Positions 24,621-32,609 of a stretch of DNA of 57,234 bases are shown here, in pieces. A model generated the notes under the pieces. The model was not told the DNA's origin, searched no databases, and was given only the letters and a program-made list of their open reading frames with translations. Every line of letters begins with the position of its first letter. Position 1 is the stretch's first letter. A program made the translations under genes and the position numbers. Origin of the DNA: Bacteroidota bacterium (lineage in GTDB: Bacteria > Bacteroidota > Bacteroidia > Chitinophagales > Chitinophagaceae). The stretch lies in assembly GCA_018268135.1 (NCBI GenBank), contig JAFDXD010000095.1, positions 1 to 57,234 on the forward strand. Direction: 5' to 3'.

Positions 24621-25256
24621 ATGAACCCTCCATTATCATCCTGCATAGAGTATAGTTATTTACAGCCCACTACATTACTTTCTCATATTCAAAAGCTATG
24701 CAGCCAGGCGAAGCAACACAATTATGCTGCCGTATGCATACCACCCTTGTTTGTAAAAAAAGCAAAAAGTTTTTTGACCAATACCCACATCAAAATAGCC
24801 ACCGTAATTGGCTATCCCTATGGCTACAGCGCCACCGAAGCCAAACTTGCCGAAATAGTTTTAGCTATTTTAGATGGTGCAGATGAGTTAGATGTAACAA
24901 TCAATATGGCAGCATTAAAAAACAACGATTGGCAGTACCTTGCCCAGGAGCTAAACGCCATCTTACCCATTGTAAAATCAAAACAAAAGACAATAAAAAT
25001 TATTATTGAAACCATGGAACTCACCAATGATGAAATAATAAAATGCTGCGACTTGTATGGTATTGCAGGTGTAGATTATTTACAGGCCGGTACCGGGGTT
25101 TTGAATGCTGATTCTGACATAGAAAAAATAAAATTGATACGGCAACACCTTACCGATGCTGTAGGAATAAAAGCAATCATTAAAAGCAATAATAATATAT
25201 TTGCAGAGCAGTTGGTAAAAGCCGGCTCTAACAGGCTTGGCTACTTTAGCAATTAA
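24621..25256 (+). CDS. DeoC-family paralogue lacking the Schiff-base lysine
   Basis: The 211-residue member of the DeoC fold family has recognisable blocks: AAVCIPPLFVKKA, ATVIGYPYGYSATEAKL and ADELDVTIN with Asp91. However, the catalytic block FIKTSTG is YLQAGTG here, with Gln155 replacing the Schiff-base lysine. The N-terminal block usually IDHTLLKP reads IEYSYLQP. A lysine is kept in VGIKAII (Lys184). Aldolase activity of the usual kind is therefore unlikely. It is downstream of deoC and the two ALDH genes, beyond repeat copy B. It may be a regulatory or diverged enzyme; no specific role can be stated. Confidence 0.85.
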   Translation: MNPPLSSCIEYSYLQPTTLLSHIQKLCSQAKQHNYAAVCIPPLFVKKAKSFLTNTHIKIATVIGYPYGYSATEAKLAEIVLAILDGADELDVTINMAALKNNDWQYLAQELNAILPIVKSKQKTIKIIIETMELTNDEIIKCCDLYGIAGVDYLQAGTGVLNADSDIEKIKLIRQHLTDAVGIKAIIKSNNNIFAEQLVKAGSNRLGYFSN

Positions 25257-25314
25257 CCGGCAGCACCATAATGCTGGAATGGTTTTTGCAAATCATACAT
25301 CCTAAATTACAAAG

Positions 25315-25767
25315 ATGAAAACAGGTTTTTTTCTACAATTTTTTATAGCAATCACTGGCTCCGCACTTGCACAGCAGCCCCCGGCAGATAGTTTGGCGCA
25401 TGGCACCGTTACCATATTAAAAGACAACCGTATTGACCTTTTGGGCCAAAAAATGGCAGACTACAATCATTATGTTACCAAGATGATAAAAGCCTCAAAG
25501 GGATACCGGCTTATGCTGCTCAATACCAATGACAGGGCATTGGCCATGCAGGTACGTACAAAATTGTTGCAGCAATTTCCCGAGCAAAAAGTATATATGA
25601 CTTACCAAATACCTTATATAAAATTAAAATTTGGCAATTTTTCAGATAAGGGTGAAGCCGATAAGTACCGCAAACTTATTCAGTCGCAAAAAATAGTTTC
25701 GGGAAATATTTATATTTTGCCCGAAACCATCGAAGTAAGCCCGGATAAACTAAATGCAATGCAATAA
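25315..25767 (+). CDS. Exported SPOR-domain protein
   Basis: The 150-residue protein has a signal peptide (about 1-20, ending ALAQ). A SPOR domain covers about residues 60-140 (GYRLMLLNTNDRALAMQVRTK in part, IPYIKLKFGNFSDKGEADKY in part, GNIYILPETIEV). SPOR domains bind denuded peptidoglycan at division sites and other places. The short protein consists of little else, which is a common Bacteroidetes form. It is followed by a clear hairpin terminator. Its start is 58 bases after the DeoC paralogue, so it may be transcribed from the same promoter or its own. Confidence 0.85.
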   Translation: MKTGFFLQFFIAITGSALAQQPPADSLAHGTVTILKDNRIDLLGQKMADYNHYVTKMIKASKGYRLMLLNTNDRALAMQVRTKLLQQFPEQKVYMTYQIPYIKLKFGNFSDKGEADKYRKLIQSQKIVSGNIYILPETIEVSPDKLNAMQ

Positions 25768-25798
25768 ATAAAATATTCATTTGTTTTAAAAAGTCATT

Positions 25799-25830
25799 AC
25801 TCCGGCAGTTAAAGCCGGAGTTCTTTTTTT
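25799..25830 (+). terminator. Rho-independent terminator after the SPOR gene
   Basis: An 8-base stem (ACTCCGGC with GCCGGAGT) around a 7-base loop is followed by TTC and seven T residues. It lies about 30 bases after the stop codon. Confidence 0.88.
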
Positions 25831-25868
25831 AGCATTGGTTAATTACCTTCACAGTGTAAAAAATAAAT

Positions 25869-27044
25869 ATGTTAGAAAAAATAAAAGCCCTCTCCCAAAA
25901 ATATAAAGATGAGTTTATCCAAATAAGGCATCATCTGCATGCCAACCCCGAGTTGAGTTATGTAGAATTTCAAACCTCAAAATATATACAGGAAAAACTT
26001 ACATCCTATCATATTCCTTTTGAAATAAAAGCACAAACAGGAGTAATAGGGCTTATAGAAGGGCGAAACCCTACATCAAAAATAATTGCCCTGCGTGCCG
26101 ATATGGATGCATTGCCCATTACAGAAGAAAACGATGTAGCGTATAAATCAAAAAACAATGCTGTAATGCATGCTTGTGGGCATGATGTACATACCACCTG
26201 CCTGCTGGGAGCTGCCAAAATATTAAGTGAAACAAAAAACGAGTGGGAAGGCACCGTAAAATTAATTTTTCAACCCGGCGAAGAAAAAAATCCCGGAGGC
26301 GCCAGCTTACTCATCAATGAAGGCGTGCTGGAAAATCCTGCCCCCGAAAAAATATTTGCCCTGCATGTGCACCCCGGCCTGGAGGTTGGAGAATTTAGCT
26401 TTCGTGGAGGCATGGTAATGGCAAGTGCAGATGAAATATATATTACCATCAAAGCAAAAGGGGGCCATGCTGCTGCACCACAGTTAACTGCAGATACTAT
26501 TTTAATAGCTTCGCATTTAATTATAAGCCTTCAGCAAATCATCAGCAGGCACAATAACCCATTTAATCCTTCGGTATTATCCATCACCTCTTTTCAGGGA
26601 GGCAATACTACCAATGTAATTCCATCAGAAGTAAAGCTGATGGGCACTTTTAGGGCAATGAATGAGGAGTGGAGATTTAAAGCACATGAGTTAATAATAA
26701 AGCAAACAGAAGAGTTGGTGCATGCCATGGGCGCTACAGCCGAAATAAAAATTGATGTAGGGTATCCATTTGTTTTAAATAATGAAGCGCTAAGCAAAGC
26801 AGCCATGGTGCAGGCAAAAAAATATGCCGGAGATAATAAAGTATCCGAAACAGAATTGCGTATGGGCGCCGAAGATTTTGCTTATTATTCGCATAAAATA
26901 CCCGGATGTTTTTTCAGGCTTGGCGTAGGTAATAAAGAAAAAAATATCACCAGTGGTGTACATACGCCAACATTTAATATTGATGAAAATGCCATAGAGC
27001 ATGGCATGGGCATGATGGCCTGGCTGGCCATAAGCGCTCATTAA
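25869..27044 (+). CDS. M20-family amidohydrolase (N-acyl amino acid amidohydrolase type)
   Basis: The 391-residue zinc peptidase-family protein has the M20D motifs: RADMDALPITE, MHACGHDVHTTCLLGAA, FQPGEEKNPGGA, LHVHPGLEVG and MGAEDFAYY. No signal peptide is present, so it is cytoplasmic. Members hydrolyse N-acyl amino acids such as hippurate or N-acetyl-diaminopimelate. Lysine/peptidoglycan genes are in the window (lysA) but not adjacent. It stands alone downstream of a terminator. The substrate cannot be decided from sequence. Confidence 0.92.
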   Translation: MLEKIKALSQKYKDEFIQIRHHLHANPELSYVEFQTSKYIQEKLTSYHIPFEIKAQTGVIGLIEGRNPTSKIIALRADMDALPITEENDVAYKSKNNAVMHACGHDVHTTCLLGAAKILSETKNEWEGTVKLIFQPGEEKNPGGASLLINEGVLENPAPEKIFALHVHPGLEVGEFSFRGGMVMASADEIYITIKAKGGHAAAPQLTADTILIASHLIISLQQIISRHNNPFNPSVLSITSFQGGNTTNVIPSEVKLMGTFRAMNEEWRFKAHELIIKQTEELVHAMGATAEIKIDVGYPFVLNNEALSKAAMVQAKKYAGDNKVSETELRMGAEDFAYYSHKIPGCFFRLGVGNKEKNITSGVHTPTFNIDENAIEHGMGMMAWLAISAH

Positions 27045-27106
27045 TCAGTAGAGAAAATAAATTCGACCCTGAAGGCGCAGGTTTTCTGCAAGATCACCTT
27101 TTCTTA

Positions 27107-27130
27107 CCGGTTGCTGTCCTCAGCAACCGG
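27107..27130. repeat. Perfect 10-base palindrome
   Basis: CCGGTTGCTG and CAGCAACCGG flank the loop TCCT. No T-tract follows on either strand, so it is not a standard terminator. It lies in the 248-base gap between the convergent M20 hydrolase and mlaF-like genes, preceded by a smaller GCAG/CTGC hairpin around 27077-27090. A bidirectional transcription barrier or a repeat element is possible. Confidence 0.5.
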
Positions 27131-27292
27131 AACTTCCTATAACCTGACTCACTAAAAATATTTACCAATAAAATCAAATAGTTTCAAATGCATTGATACG
27201 CATTGCACAAATGCCTTGCTGCATATCTGCGGCAGTGTGGAATGCAGGAAAATTGTATTAAACAAAGGATGAAATTATTATGATTTACTCTT

Positions 27293-28096
27293 TCATTTAT
27301 TTACCATATTACCGTTACCATCCATTTTGCCTTGTGCTTCAAGCATACGCATGGTTTTGGCATCTTGCAAAAACTCTGAAGCAAAAATAAATTCGTTTAA
27401 TTGTTTGTTGTCTGAAAAAATAATGTCTTTGCTATTGCCGGTCCATTCTTTTTTTCCATTTACCATGTACAAAATATTATCTCCTATTTCCATTACACTA
27501 TTCATATCATGCGTATTGATAATGGTGGTAATATTATATTCTGTTGTTAATTCTTTAATCAGTTTGTCAATTACCATCGATGTTTTAGGGTCGAGGCCGG
27601 AGTTAGGCTCATCGCAAAAAAGATATTTAGGATTCAGAACAATGGCTCTTGCAATACCTACTCTTTTTTTCATACCCCCACTTATTTCTGATGGCTTTTT
27701 TTTATTGCTGCCTACCAGGTTTACTCTTTCCAGCACTTCGTTTACCCTTTGTAATTTTTTGCTGTTGCTATCGTTGGTAAACATGTTTAAGGGAAATTGA
27801 ATATTTTCTTCTACCGTCATACTGTCAAACAGTGCAGAGCCCTGAAAGAGCATTCCTATTTGTTGCCTGAGGAGCTTTCTTTCTTCCTGCGACATATCTG
27901 TAAAGCTTCTGCCATCATAAATAATTTCGCCTTCATCTGGCTCAAACAATCCTACCAGGCATTTTTGCAGTACTGTTTTGCCACTTCCACTGGTGCCAAT
28001 GATGAGATTGGTTTTACCGGTTTCCATTACATGGCTTACCCCATCGAGCACTACTTTATCTCCAAATCTTTTTTTAATATTTTTAAATTCAATCAT
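27293..28096 (-). CDS. MlaF-like ABC transporter ATP-binding protein
   Basis: The 267-residue ATPase has Walker A GTSGSGKT (34-41), a Q-loop region, signature SGGMKKR, Walker B YLFCDEP and the H-loop NTHDM. The sequence is of the Mla/Ttg2A type that energises lipid transport between inner and outer membrane. It starts 28 bases after the MlaE-like permease gene, in the usual permease-ATPase order. No MCE (MlaD-like) gene follows within the window, although it is often the third gene. The next gene downstream is the convergent M20 hydrolase. Confidence 0.9.
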   Translation of the reverse strand: MIEFKNIKKRFGDKVVLDGVSHVMETGKTNLIIGTSGSGKTVLQKCLVGLFEPDEGEIIYDGRSFTDMSQEERKLLRQQIGMLFQGSALFDSMTVEENIQFPLNMFTNDSNSKKLQRVNEVLERVNLVGSNKKKPSEISGGMKKRVGIARAIVLNPKYLFCDEPNSGLDPKTSMVIDKLIKELTTEYNITTIINTHDMNSVMEIGDNILYMVNGKKEWTGNSKDIIFSDNKQLNEFIFASEFLQDAKTMRMLEAQGKMDGNGNMVNK

Positions 28097-28124
28097 ACCA
28101 AATGTTTCAAAAAAAAATTATTTG

Positions 28125-28862
28125 TCAGAGCAACAATGCAGCCAAGGCATAATCTGCCAATAAAATCATGATGCAGCTTACTACCACCGATTTGGTGCTC
28201 GACCTTCCGATTTCGAGAGAGCCACCTTGTACAAAATATCCAAAATAAGCTGGTATGCTGCTAATGATAAATGCAAAAGTATATGCTTTGATAAGTGCAA
28301 AAGTTACATTGTATGGCATAAAATTTTGCATAAGCCCCCTGTCGTAAGTGTCGGCAGATAAAATATTGGATGCTTCACCGGCAAGACGCCCGCCATAAAT
28401 ACCCAAGGCCATTGCTAAAATTACCATTAAGGGTATGGTAACGATGGCTGCGGCAATTTTTGGCATTACCAAAAATGTTTTAGTATTGATTCCCATTATT
28501 TCTAAGGCGTCTATTTGCTCGCTTACCCTCATATTGCCCAGTTCGCTTGCTATTTTGCTGCCTACAACCCCGGCTAGTACTATACAAACCAATGTGGGGG
28601 CAAACTCCAGGATAACGGTATCTCTTACTATTTGTGCAATGGTGGTTTTAGAAATGAGTGGGCTTACTAATTGGTAGGCTGTTTGTACCGTACTTACAGC
28701 GCCCATGAATAAAGAAATAATACATACAATTCCTAACGAACCTACGCCAATATCGGAGCATTGATGCATAAATTCTTTCCAGTAAACTTTTGCATTTTCG
28801 GGTTTGCTGATCATCCCTTTGAGCATCAGCAGGTATTTTCCAAAATGTGTAAAAAAATTCAT
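28125..28862 (-). CDS. MlaE-like ABC transporter permease
   Basis: The 245-residue integral membrane protein has about five membrane segments and the MlaE/YrbE blocks: SLFMGAVSTVQTAYQL (in part), EFAPTLVCIVLAGVVGS, the coupling region ELGNMRVSEQIDALEIMGI (in part), FLVMPKIAAAI and the C-terminal YFGYFVQGG. It works with the ATPase encoded 28 bases downstream in retrograde or anterograde phospholipid transport. A weak -7-like TACCTTTA lies at 28893-28900 on the minus strand. A repeat-like hairpin element lies just upstream at 28918-29006. Confidence 0.9.
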   Translation of the reverse strand: MNFFTHFGKYLLMLKGMISKPENAKVYWKEFMHQCSDIGVGSLGIVCIISLFMGAVSTVQTAYQLVSPLISKTTIAQIVRDTVILEFAPTLVCIVLAGVVGSKIASELGNMRVSEQIDALEIMGINTKTFLVMPKIAAAIVTIPLMVILAMALGIYGGRLAGEASNILSADTYDRGLMQNFMPYNVTFALIKAYTFAFIISSIPAYFGYFVQGGSLEIGRSSTKSVVVSCIMILLADYALAALLL

Positions 28863-28917
28863 TACGGTATAATTATTTTAATACTTTGAGGCTAAAGGTA
28901 TAAACTTCGTGTATGCG

Positions 28918-29006
28918 TTAGGGATTGTAGCGTAAATCCTTTTTTCTCCTGCCTTTGAGGAGAAAAAAGATTGCAGCGAAAAGCCCGTCCGCAAGGAACG
29001 CCCTAA
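28918..29006. repeat. Hairpin repeat-like element, copy D
   Basis: Outer arms TTAGGG (28918-28923) and CCCTAA (29001-29006) enclose GATTGTAGCG, a perfect 11-base stem (CTTTTTTCTCC at 28939-28949 with GGAGAAAAAAG at 28959-28969), then GATTGCAGCGAAAAGCCCG. The layout of conserved flanks and a variable hairpin, and the shared AGCGAAAAGC with copy B, suggest kinship with copies A-C, though the match is weaker. It fills the gap between mlaE and maeB. Confidence 0.55.
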
Positions 29007-29028
29007 AATTTTATACATTAAATTTGAT

Positions 29029-31386
29029 TTATTTTCCATCAGCTAAGTTATTTGTTTTGGCCGGCCTTTTCCACCATTTACTTTTTCGTACTTCTTCCCG
29101 GGTATCTGTTTTGCATTTTTGTTGTGCATCTACCACTGCTATTACCACCATATTGTAAATGCTGCGGATGCTGCTGCCTAATTGCAATACGTGTACCGGT
29201 TTATTGAGGCCTAATAATATGGGGCCAATGCTATCTGCCCCGCCTACTTCCTGCAAGAGGTTATAGGCAATATTGCCGGCAGCAAGGTTGGGAAAAATAA
29301 GGGTGTTTACTTCGCCGCTTACCAGTTCGGTAAAGGGATAATTTTCTTTTAAAATTTCTTTGTTGAAGGCGAGTATGCCTTGTATTTCTCCATCACAAAT
29401 TAAAGAAGGCTCTTTAGTTTTTACAATTTCACGTGCTTTTTGTACCAGCTTAGCTTCTGCAGAGTTGCTGCTTCCGAAATTAGAGTAAGAGAGCATGGCT
29501 ATTTTGGGTACAATATTAAATTGCTTTACTTCTTTTGCTACCAGCAGGGTAATTTCTGCAAGTTCTTCGGAAGTGGGGTTAAAGTTTACAGTAGTGTCGG
29601 CGAGAAAAAGGGGCCCTCTTTTGGTAAATAATAAATACATGCCGGCTATTTTTTTTACGCCGGGTTCTGTACCAATAATTTCGATGGCGGGACGAATGGC
29701 ATCGGGGTAATTTCGGCTAAGGCCGCTAATCATACAATCTGCCACGCCGGTTTCTACCAGCATACAACCAAAATGATTGCGCTCTTTCATTACTTTAAAT
29801 GATTCGTATTTATTTACTCCTTTGCGGCTTCGCTTTGCAAAAAACAGTTCGCCAAATTGCCTGCGCATTTCTTCTGTCTCCTCTGCCTTGGGGTCTATAA
29901 TGGGCATATTATCTACTTCTACAGAATTGGCGAGCGCTAATTTTTTTATCCTGGTGGGGTCGCCTAACAGTATGGGGTACCCGATTTTTTCGTCGAGTAC
30001 AAGCTGTGCTGCTTTGAGTACTTTTACATTTTCTGCATCGGCAAACACTACCCGTTTGGGGTCTCTCCGGGCTTTGTTTCCAATAGCACGGCTTAGCTGA
30101 TTATCGAGCCCCAGCCTTTTATTTAATTCTATGGTATAGGCATCCCAATCGGTAATGAGTTGCCTTGATACGCCACTTTCAATAGCAGCTTTAGCTACTG
30201 CGGGGGCTACGGTGGCCAGCAGCCTGGGATCTACAGGCTTTGGAATAATATATGTTGGCCCAAATGCAATATTTTTTTCGTTGTAGGCAAGGTTTACAAT
30301 ATCAGGCACAATGGTTTTGGCTAATTCGGCCAATGCTTTTACAGCAGCCAGTTTCATTGCTTCATTAATTTGTGTGGCCCTAACGTCGAGGGCTCCACGA
30401 AAAATATATGGGAAGCCTAAAACATTGTTTACCTGATTAGGATAATCGCTTCGGCCGGTAGCCATAATAATATCTTTTCGGGCAGCCGTGGCTTCTTCAT
30501 AAGTAATTTCGGGGTCGGGGTTTGCCATGGCAAATACAATGGGGTTCCTTGCCATAGATTTTATCATTGCCTGGTTGAGTACATTGCCTACACTTAGCCC
30601 CACAAATACATCTGCATCTTTTAATGCTTTTTCTAAATTGTAGTCTTTATATTTTTCCGCAATGGTAAAAGCCTGTTTTAGTTCTTCTATATCTTTTCTG
30701 CCCTTGTGCAGTACACCGTCTTTATCAAACACGATAAAATTTTCGGGCTTTGCACCTAAAGATACATAGAGCTTAATGCAGGCCATAGCTGCTGCACCTG
30801 CGCCATTTACTACAATTTTTACTTTATCAATTTTTTTACGTTGTATCTCCAGCGCATTTAATAATGCCGCAGCAGAAATGATTGCTGTTCCATGCTGATC
30901 ATCATGCATTACGGGGATGTTGCATTGAGCTTTTAATTCCTGCTCTATATAAAAACATTCGGGTGCCTTTATATCTTCGAGATTGATACCGCCAAAAGTA
31001 GGCTCAAGGGCTTTTACTATTTGTACAAACTTTACGGGGTCGGTTTCATTTATTTCAATATCAAATACATCAATATCTGCAAATACTTTAAAGAGCACTC
31101 CCTTGCCTTCCATTACGGGCTTGCCAGCAGCGGGGCCAATATTGCCAAGGCCCAATACTGCCGTACCATTACTTATTACGCCTACCAGATTTCCTTTAGC
31201 TGTGTATTTATAAACTTCTTCAGGGTTATTTGCAATTTCTTTACAGGGCTCGGCCACACCCGGCGAGTAAGCAAGAGATAAATCTCTTTGCGTTTTGGCT
31301 TCTTTAGTTGGCACTACCTCAATTTTTCCGGGCCGCCCTTGTGAGTGGTATTCTAATGCCTGTTGTTTTCGCAATTCTGTTGCCAT
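29029..31386 (-). CDS. maeB: NADP-dependent malic enzyme with C-terminal phosphotransacetylase-like domain
   Basis: The 785-residue MaeB-type enzyme decarboxylates malate to pyruvate with NADP reduction. The N-terminal malic enzyme domain (about 1-430) shows [53 protein letters not shown] and [10 protein letters not shown]. The C-terminal third (about 440-770) resembles phosphate acetyltransferase, which in this family binds acetyl-CoA and regulates activity rather than catalysing. Length and layout fit the family. It is preceded by a hairpin region and probably transcribed alone. Confidence 0.95.
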   Translation of the reverse strand: MATELRKQQALEYHSQGRPGKIEVVPTKEAKTQRDLSLAYSPGVAEPCKEIANNPEEVYKYTAKGNLVGVISNGTAVLGLGNIGPAAGKPVMEGKGVLFKVFADIDVFDIEINETDPVKFVQIVKALEPTFGGINLEDIKAPECFYIEQELKAQCNIPVMHDDQHGTAIISAAALLNALEIQRKKIDKVKIVVNGAGAAAMACIKLYVSLGAKPENFIVFDKDGVLHKGRKDIEELKQAFTIAEKYKDYNLEKALKDADVFVGLSVGNVLNQAMIKSMARNPIVFAMANPDPEITYEEATAARKDIIMATGRSDYPNQVNNVLGFPYIFRGALDVRATQINEAMKLAAVKALAELAKTIVPDIVNLAYNEKNIAFGPTYIIPKPVDPRLLATVAPAVAKAAIESGVSRQLITDWDAYTIELNKRLGLDNQLSRAIGNKARRDPKRVVFADAENVKVLKAAQLVLDEKIGYPILLGDPTRIKKLALANSVEVDNMPIIDPKAEETEEMRRQFGELFFAKRSRKGVNKYESFKVMKERNHFGCMLVETGVADCMISGLSRNYPDAIRPAIEIIGTEPGVKKIAGMYLLFTKRGPLFLADTTVNFNPTSEELAEITLLVAKEVKQFNIVPKIAMLSYSNFGSSNSAEAKLVQKAREIVKTKEPSLICDGEIQGILAFNKEILKENYPFTELVSGEVNTLIFPNLAAGNIAYNLLQEVGGADSIGPILLGLNKPVHVLQLGSSIRSIYNMVVIAVVDAQQKCKTDTREEVRKSKWWKRPAKTNNLADGK

Positions 31387-31398
31387 AATAAAACTTTT

Positions 31399-31433
31399 AA
31401 AAAAGGACGGTTGTAAAAGAGTGTTTTTACAAC
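31399..31433 (-). terminator. Possible terminator between the thioesterase and maeB genes
   Basis: On the minus strand, GTTGTAAAA pairs with TTTTACAAC around a short loop, followed after CCGTCC by a T-run at 31399-31404. It lies between the stop of the thioesterase gene and the maeB start. The extra bases before the T-run make it a weaker call. Confidence 0.45.
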
Positions 31434-31488
31434 AACTGGTTTAACCTTTTTGTCCTTGCAATTTACACATTTTAGGTTGAGATAGTTT

Positions 31489-31968
31489 CTACTTGCTTTT
31501 TGCTTTAAATGACCAGGTAACTGCAAAATTAGCCACTACCTGGCCCTCTTTGTTTTTGCCAATAGTATGTGCTGTAATTATTGTGCTATTTCTCTGAACT
31601 ATGGCATCTTTAATTACCTGGGCTATTCTTTGTCCATCTTCGCAAATAAAGGTGGTGAGGCTGTTTGCTTTTTTATAAAAATCGCCTTCTACTTTTAGTA
31701 CCAGCATACTTACTGCCGGCTTTTGCCCATAAGTGTTTGACATTGCCAATACGCCTGTACTCATTTCGGCAGCCATAGCCAGGCAGGCAAAATAAGTGCT
31801 TTTAAATGGGTTTTGGCTAAACCATTTGTACGGCACAGTAACGGCACATTTTTCATCATCTAAATAACGTACACGCACACCCGAAAAATAGGCGCTTGGC
31901 AATTTATACAAAAGAAAAAGCCTGAACTTGAAAGGGTGCATTACTATGTTCAAAAATTTGCTATTCAT
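31489..31968 (-). CDS. DUF4442 hotdog-fold (PaaI-like) thioesterase
   Basis: The 159-residue hotdog-fold protein is of the DUF4442/acyl-CoA thioesterase group (NPFKSTYFACLAMAAEMSTG in part, then VSMLVLKVEGDFYKKA and VANFAVTWSF). A longer frame reaches 32076, but the start at 31968 (MNSKFLNIVMHPFK) is preferred. The terminator of the upstream gene (31991-32020) lies inside the longer version, and family members begin here. Substrate is unknown; acyl-CoA is likely. Confidence 0.82.
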   Translation of the reverse strand: MNSKFLNIVMHPFKFRLFLLYKLPSAYFSGVRVRYLDDEKCAVTVPYKWFSQNPFKSTYFACLAMAAEMSTGVLAMSNTYGQKPAVSMLVLKVEGDFYKKANSLTTFICEDGQRIAQVIKDAIVQRNSTIITAHTIGKNKEGQVVANFAVTWSFKAKSK

Positions 31969-31990
31969 TACAATTAAATATTGGTAAATA

Positions 31991-32020
31991 TAAAAAATAA
32001 GCCATTCAAAACGAATGGCT
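31991..32020 (-). terminator. Rho-independent terminator of the thioredoxin-like gene
   Basis: On the minus strand AGCCATTC pairs with GAATGGCT around a 5-base loop, followed by TTATTTTTTA. It is 20 bases past the stop of the gene ending at 32042. Confidence 0.8.
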
Positions 32021-32041
32021 CTACCTATGCCTGGTTTAAAA

Positions 32042-32536
32042 TTATTTATCGCCCCATACATGCGGGTCAAGTGCATGTGGGCTCCACATTTCTAAAAAAG
32101 ATTGAACTTTATTTTTATCATAGCTTCCTTTTCCATTTTCTAAATACTCACTGTTTTGTGTATGTATTCTTTGTCCATCGCCATTTAATATTACAAACAC
32201 CGGGTAGCCAAACCGCTGAGGGTAACCTAATTTTGAAAACATGGCATGATTGTCATTTTCCTTGCTGTAATTGAGGTGATACACTATAAAGCCTGTTTGT
32301 ATTACAGAGTCTATTTGTGCATCGGCTTTGGCAAATCTGGCAAACTCAATACACCACTTGCACCAATTTCCTCCGCCTTGTATCAATACAAACTTATGCT
32401 CTGCCTTTGCTTTTGCTATTGCATCGGCAATATCCTTAGCTGCATCGGCATTGGGGTTGTACAAATGAGCTTGTTGAGCCATTACAGCTATTCCTGAAAA
32501 AAACAGCAACAATACAATTGAAAATCTTTTGAGCAT
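32042..32536 (-). CDS. Exported thioredoxin-like protein (CxxC)
   Basis: The 164-residue protein has a signal peptide (about 1-20, ending VMAQ) and a thioredoxin fold. The redox motif WCKWC stands at the usual place and a cis-proline in GYPVFVIL. The fold resembles the DUF255/thioredoxin_7 group, which handles periplasmic thiols. It is followed by a clear terminator and preceded by a -7 element at 32552-32559. Whether it reduces or oxidises partner proteins is not visible. Confidence 0.87.
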   Translation of the reverse strand: MLKRFSIVLLLFFSGIAVMAQQAHLYNPNADAAKDIADAIAKAKAEHKFVLIQGGGNWCKWCIEFARFAKADAQIDSVIQTGFIVYHLNYSKENDNHAMFSKLGYPQRFGYPVFVILNGDGQRIHTQNSEYLENGKGSYDKNKVQSFLEMWSPHALDPHVWGDK

Positions 32537-32551
32537 TATTTTAATTTTTTA

Positions 32552-32559
32552 CAAAGATA
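32552..32559 (-). promoter_or_regulatory. -7 element for the thioredoxin-like gene
   Basis: The minus strand reads TATCTTTG, an exact TAnnTTTG match, 15 bases upstream of the start at 32536. No -33 TTG is seen at normal spacing. Confidence 0.4.
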
Positions 32560-32609
32560 AATTTTTACTAAACAGTATCCCTTAAAATCCTTAACCGACA
32601 TTAAAATGA

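Noticed and set aside
28893-28900. TACCTTTA on the minus strand upstream of mlaE as a promoter
   Set aside because: The final G of the -7 consensus is missing and no -33 TTG is found, so it is not listed as a separate site.
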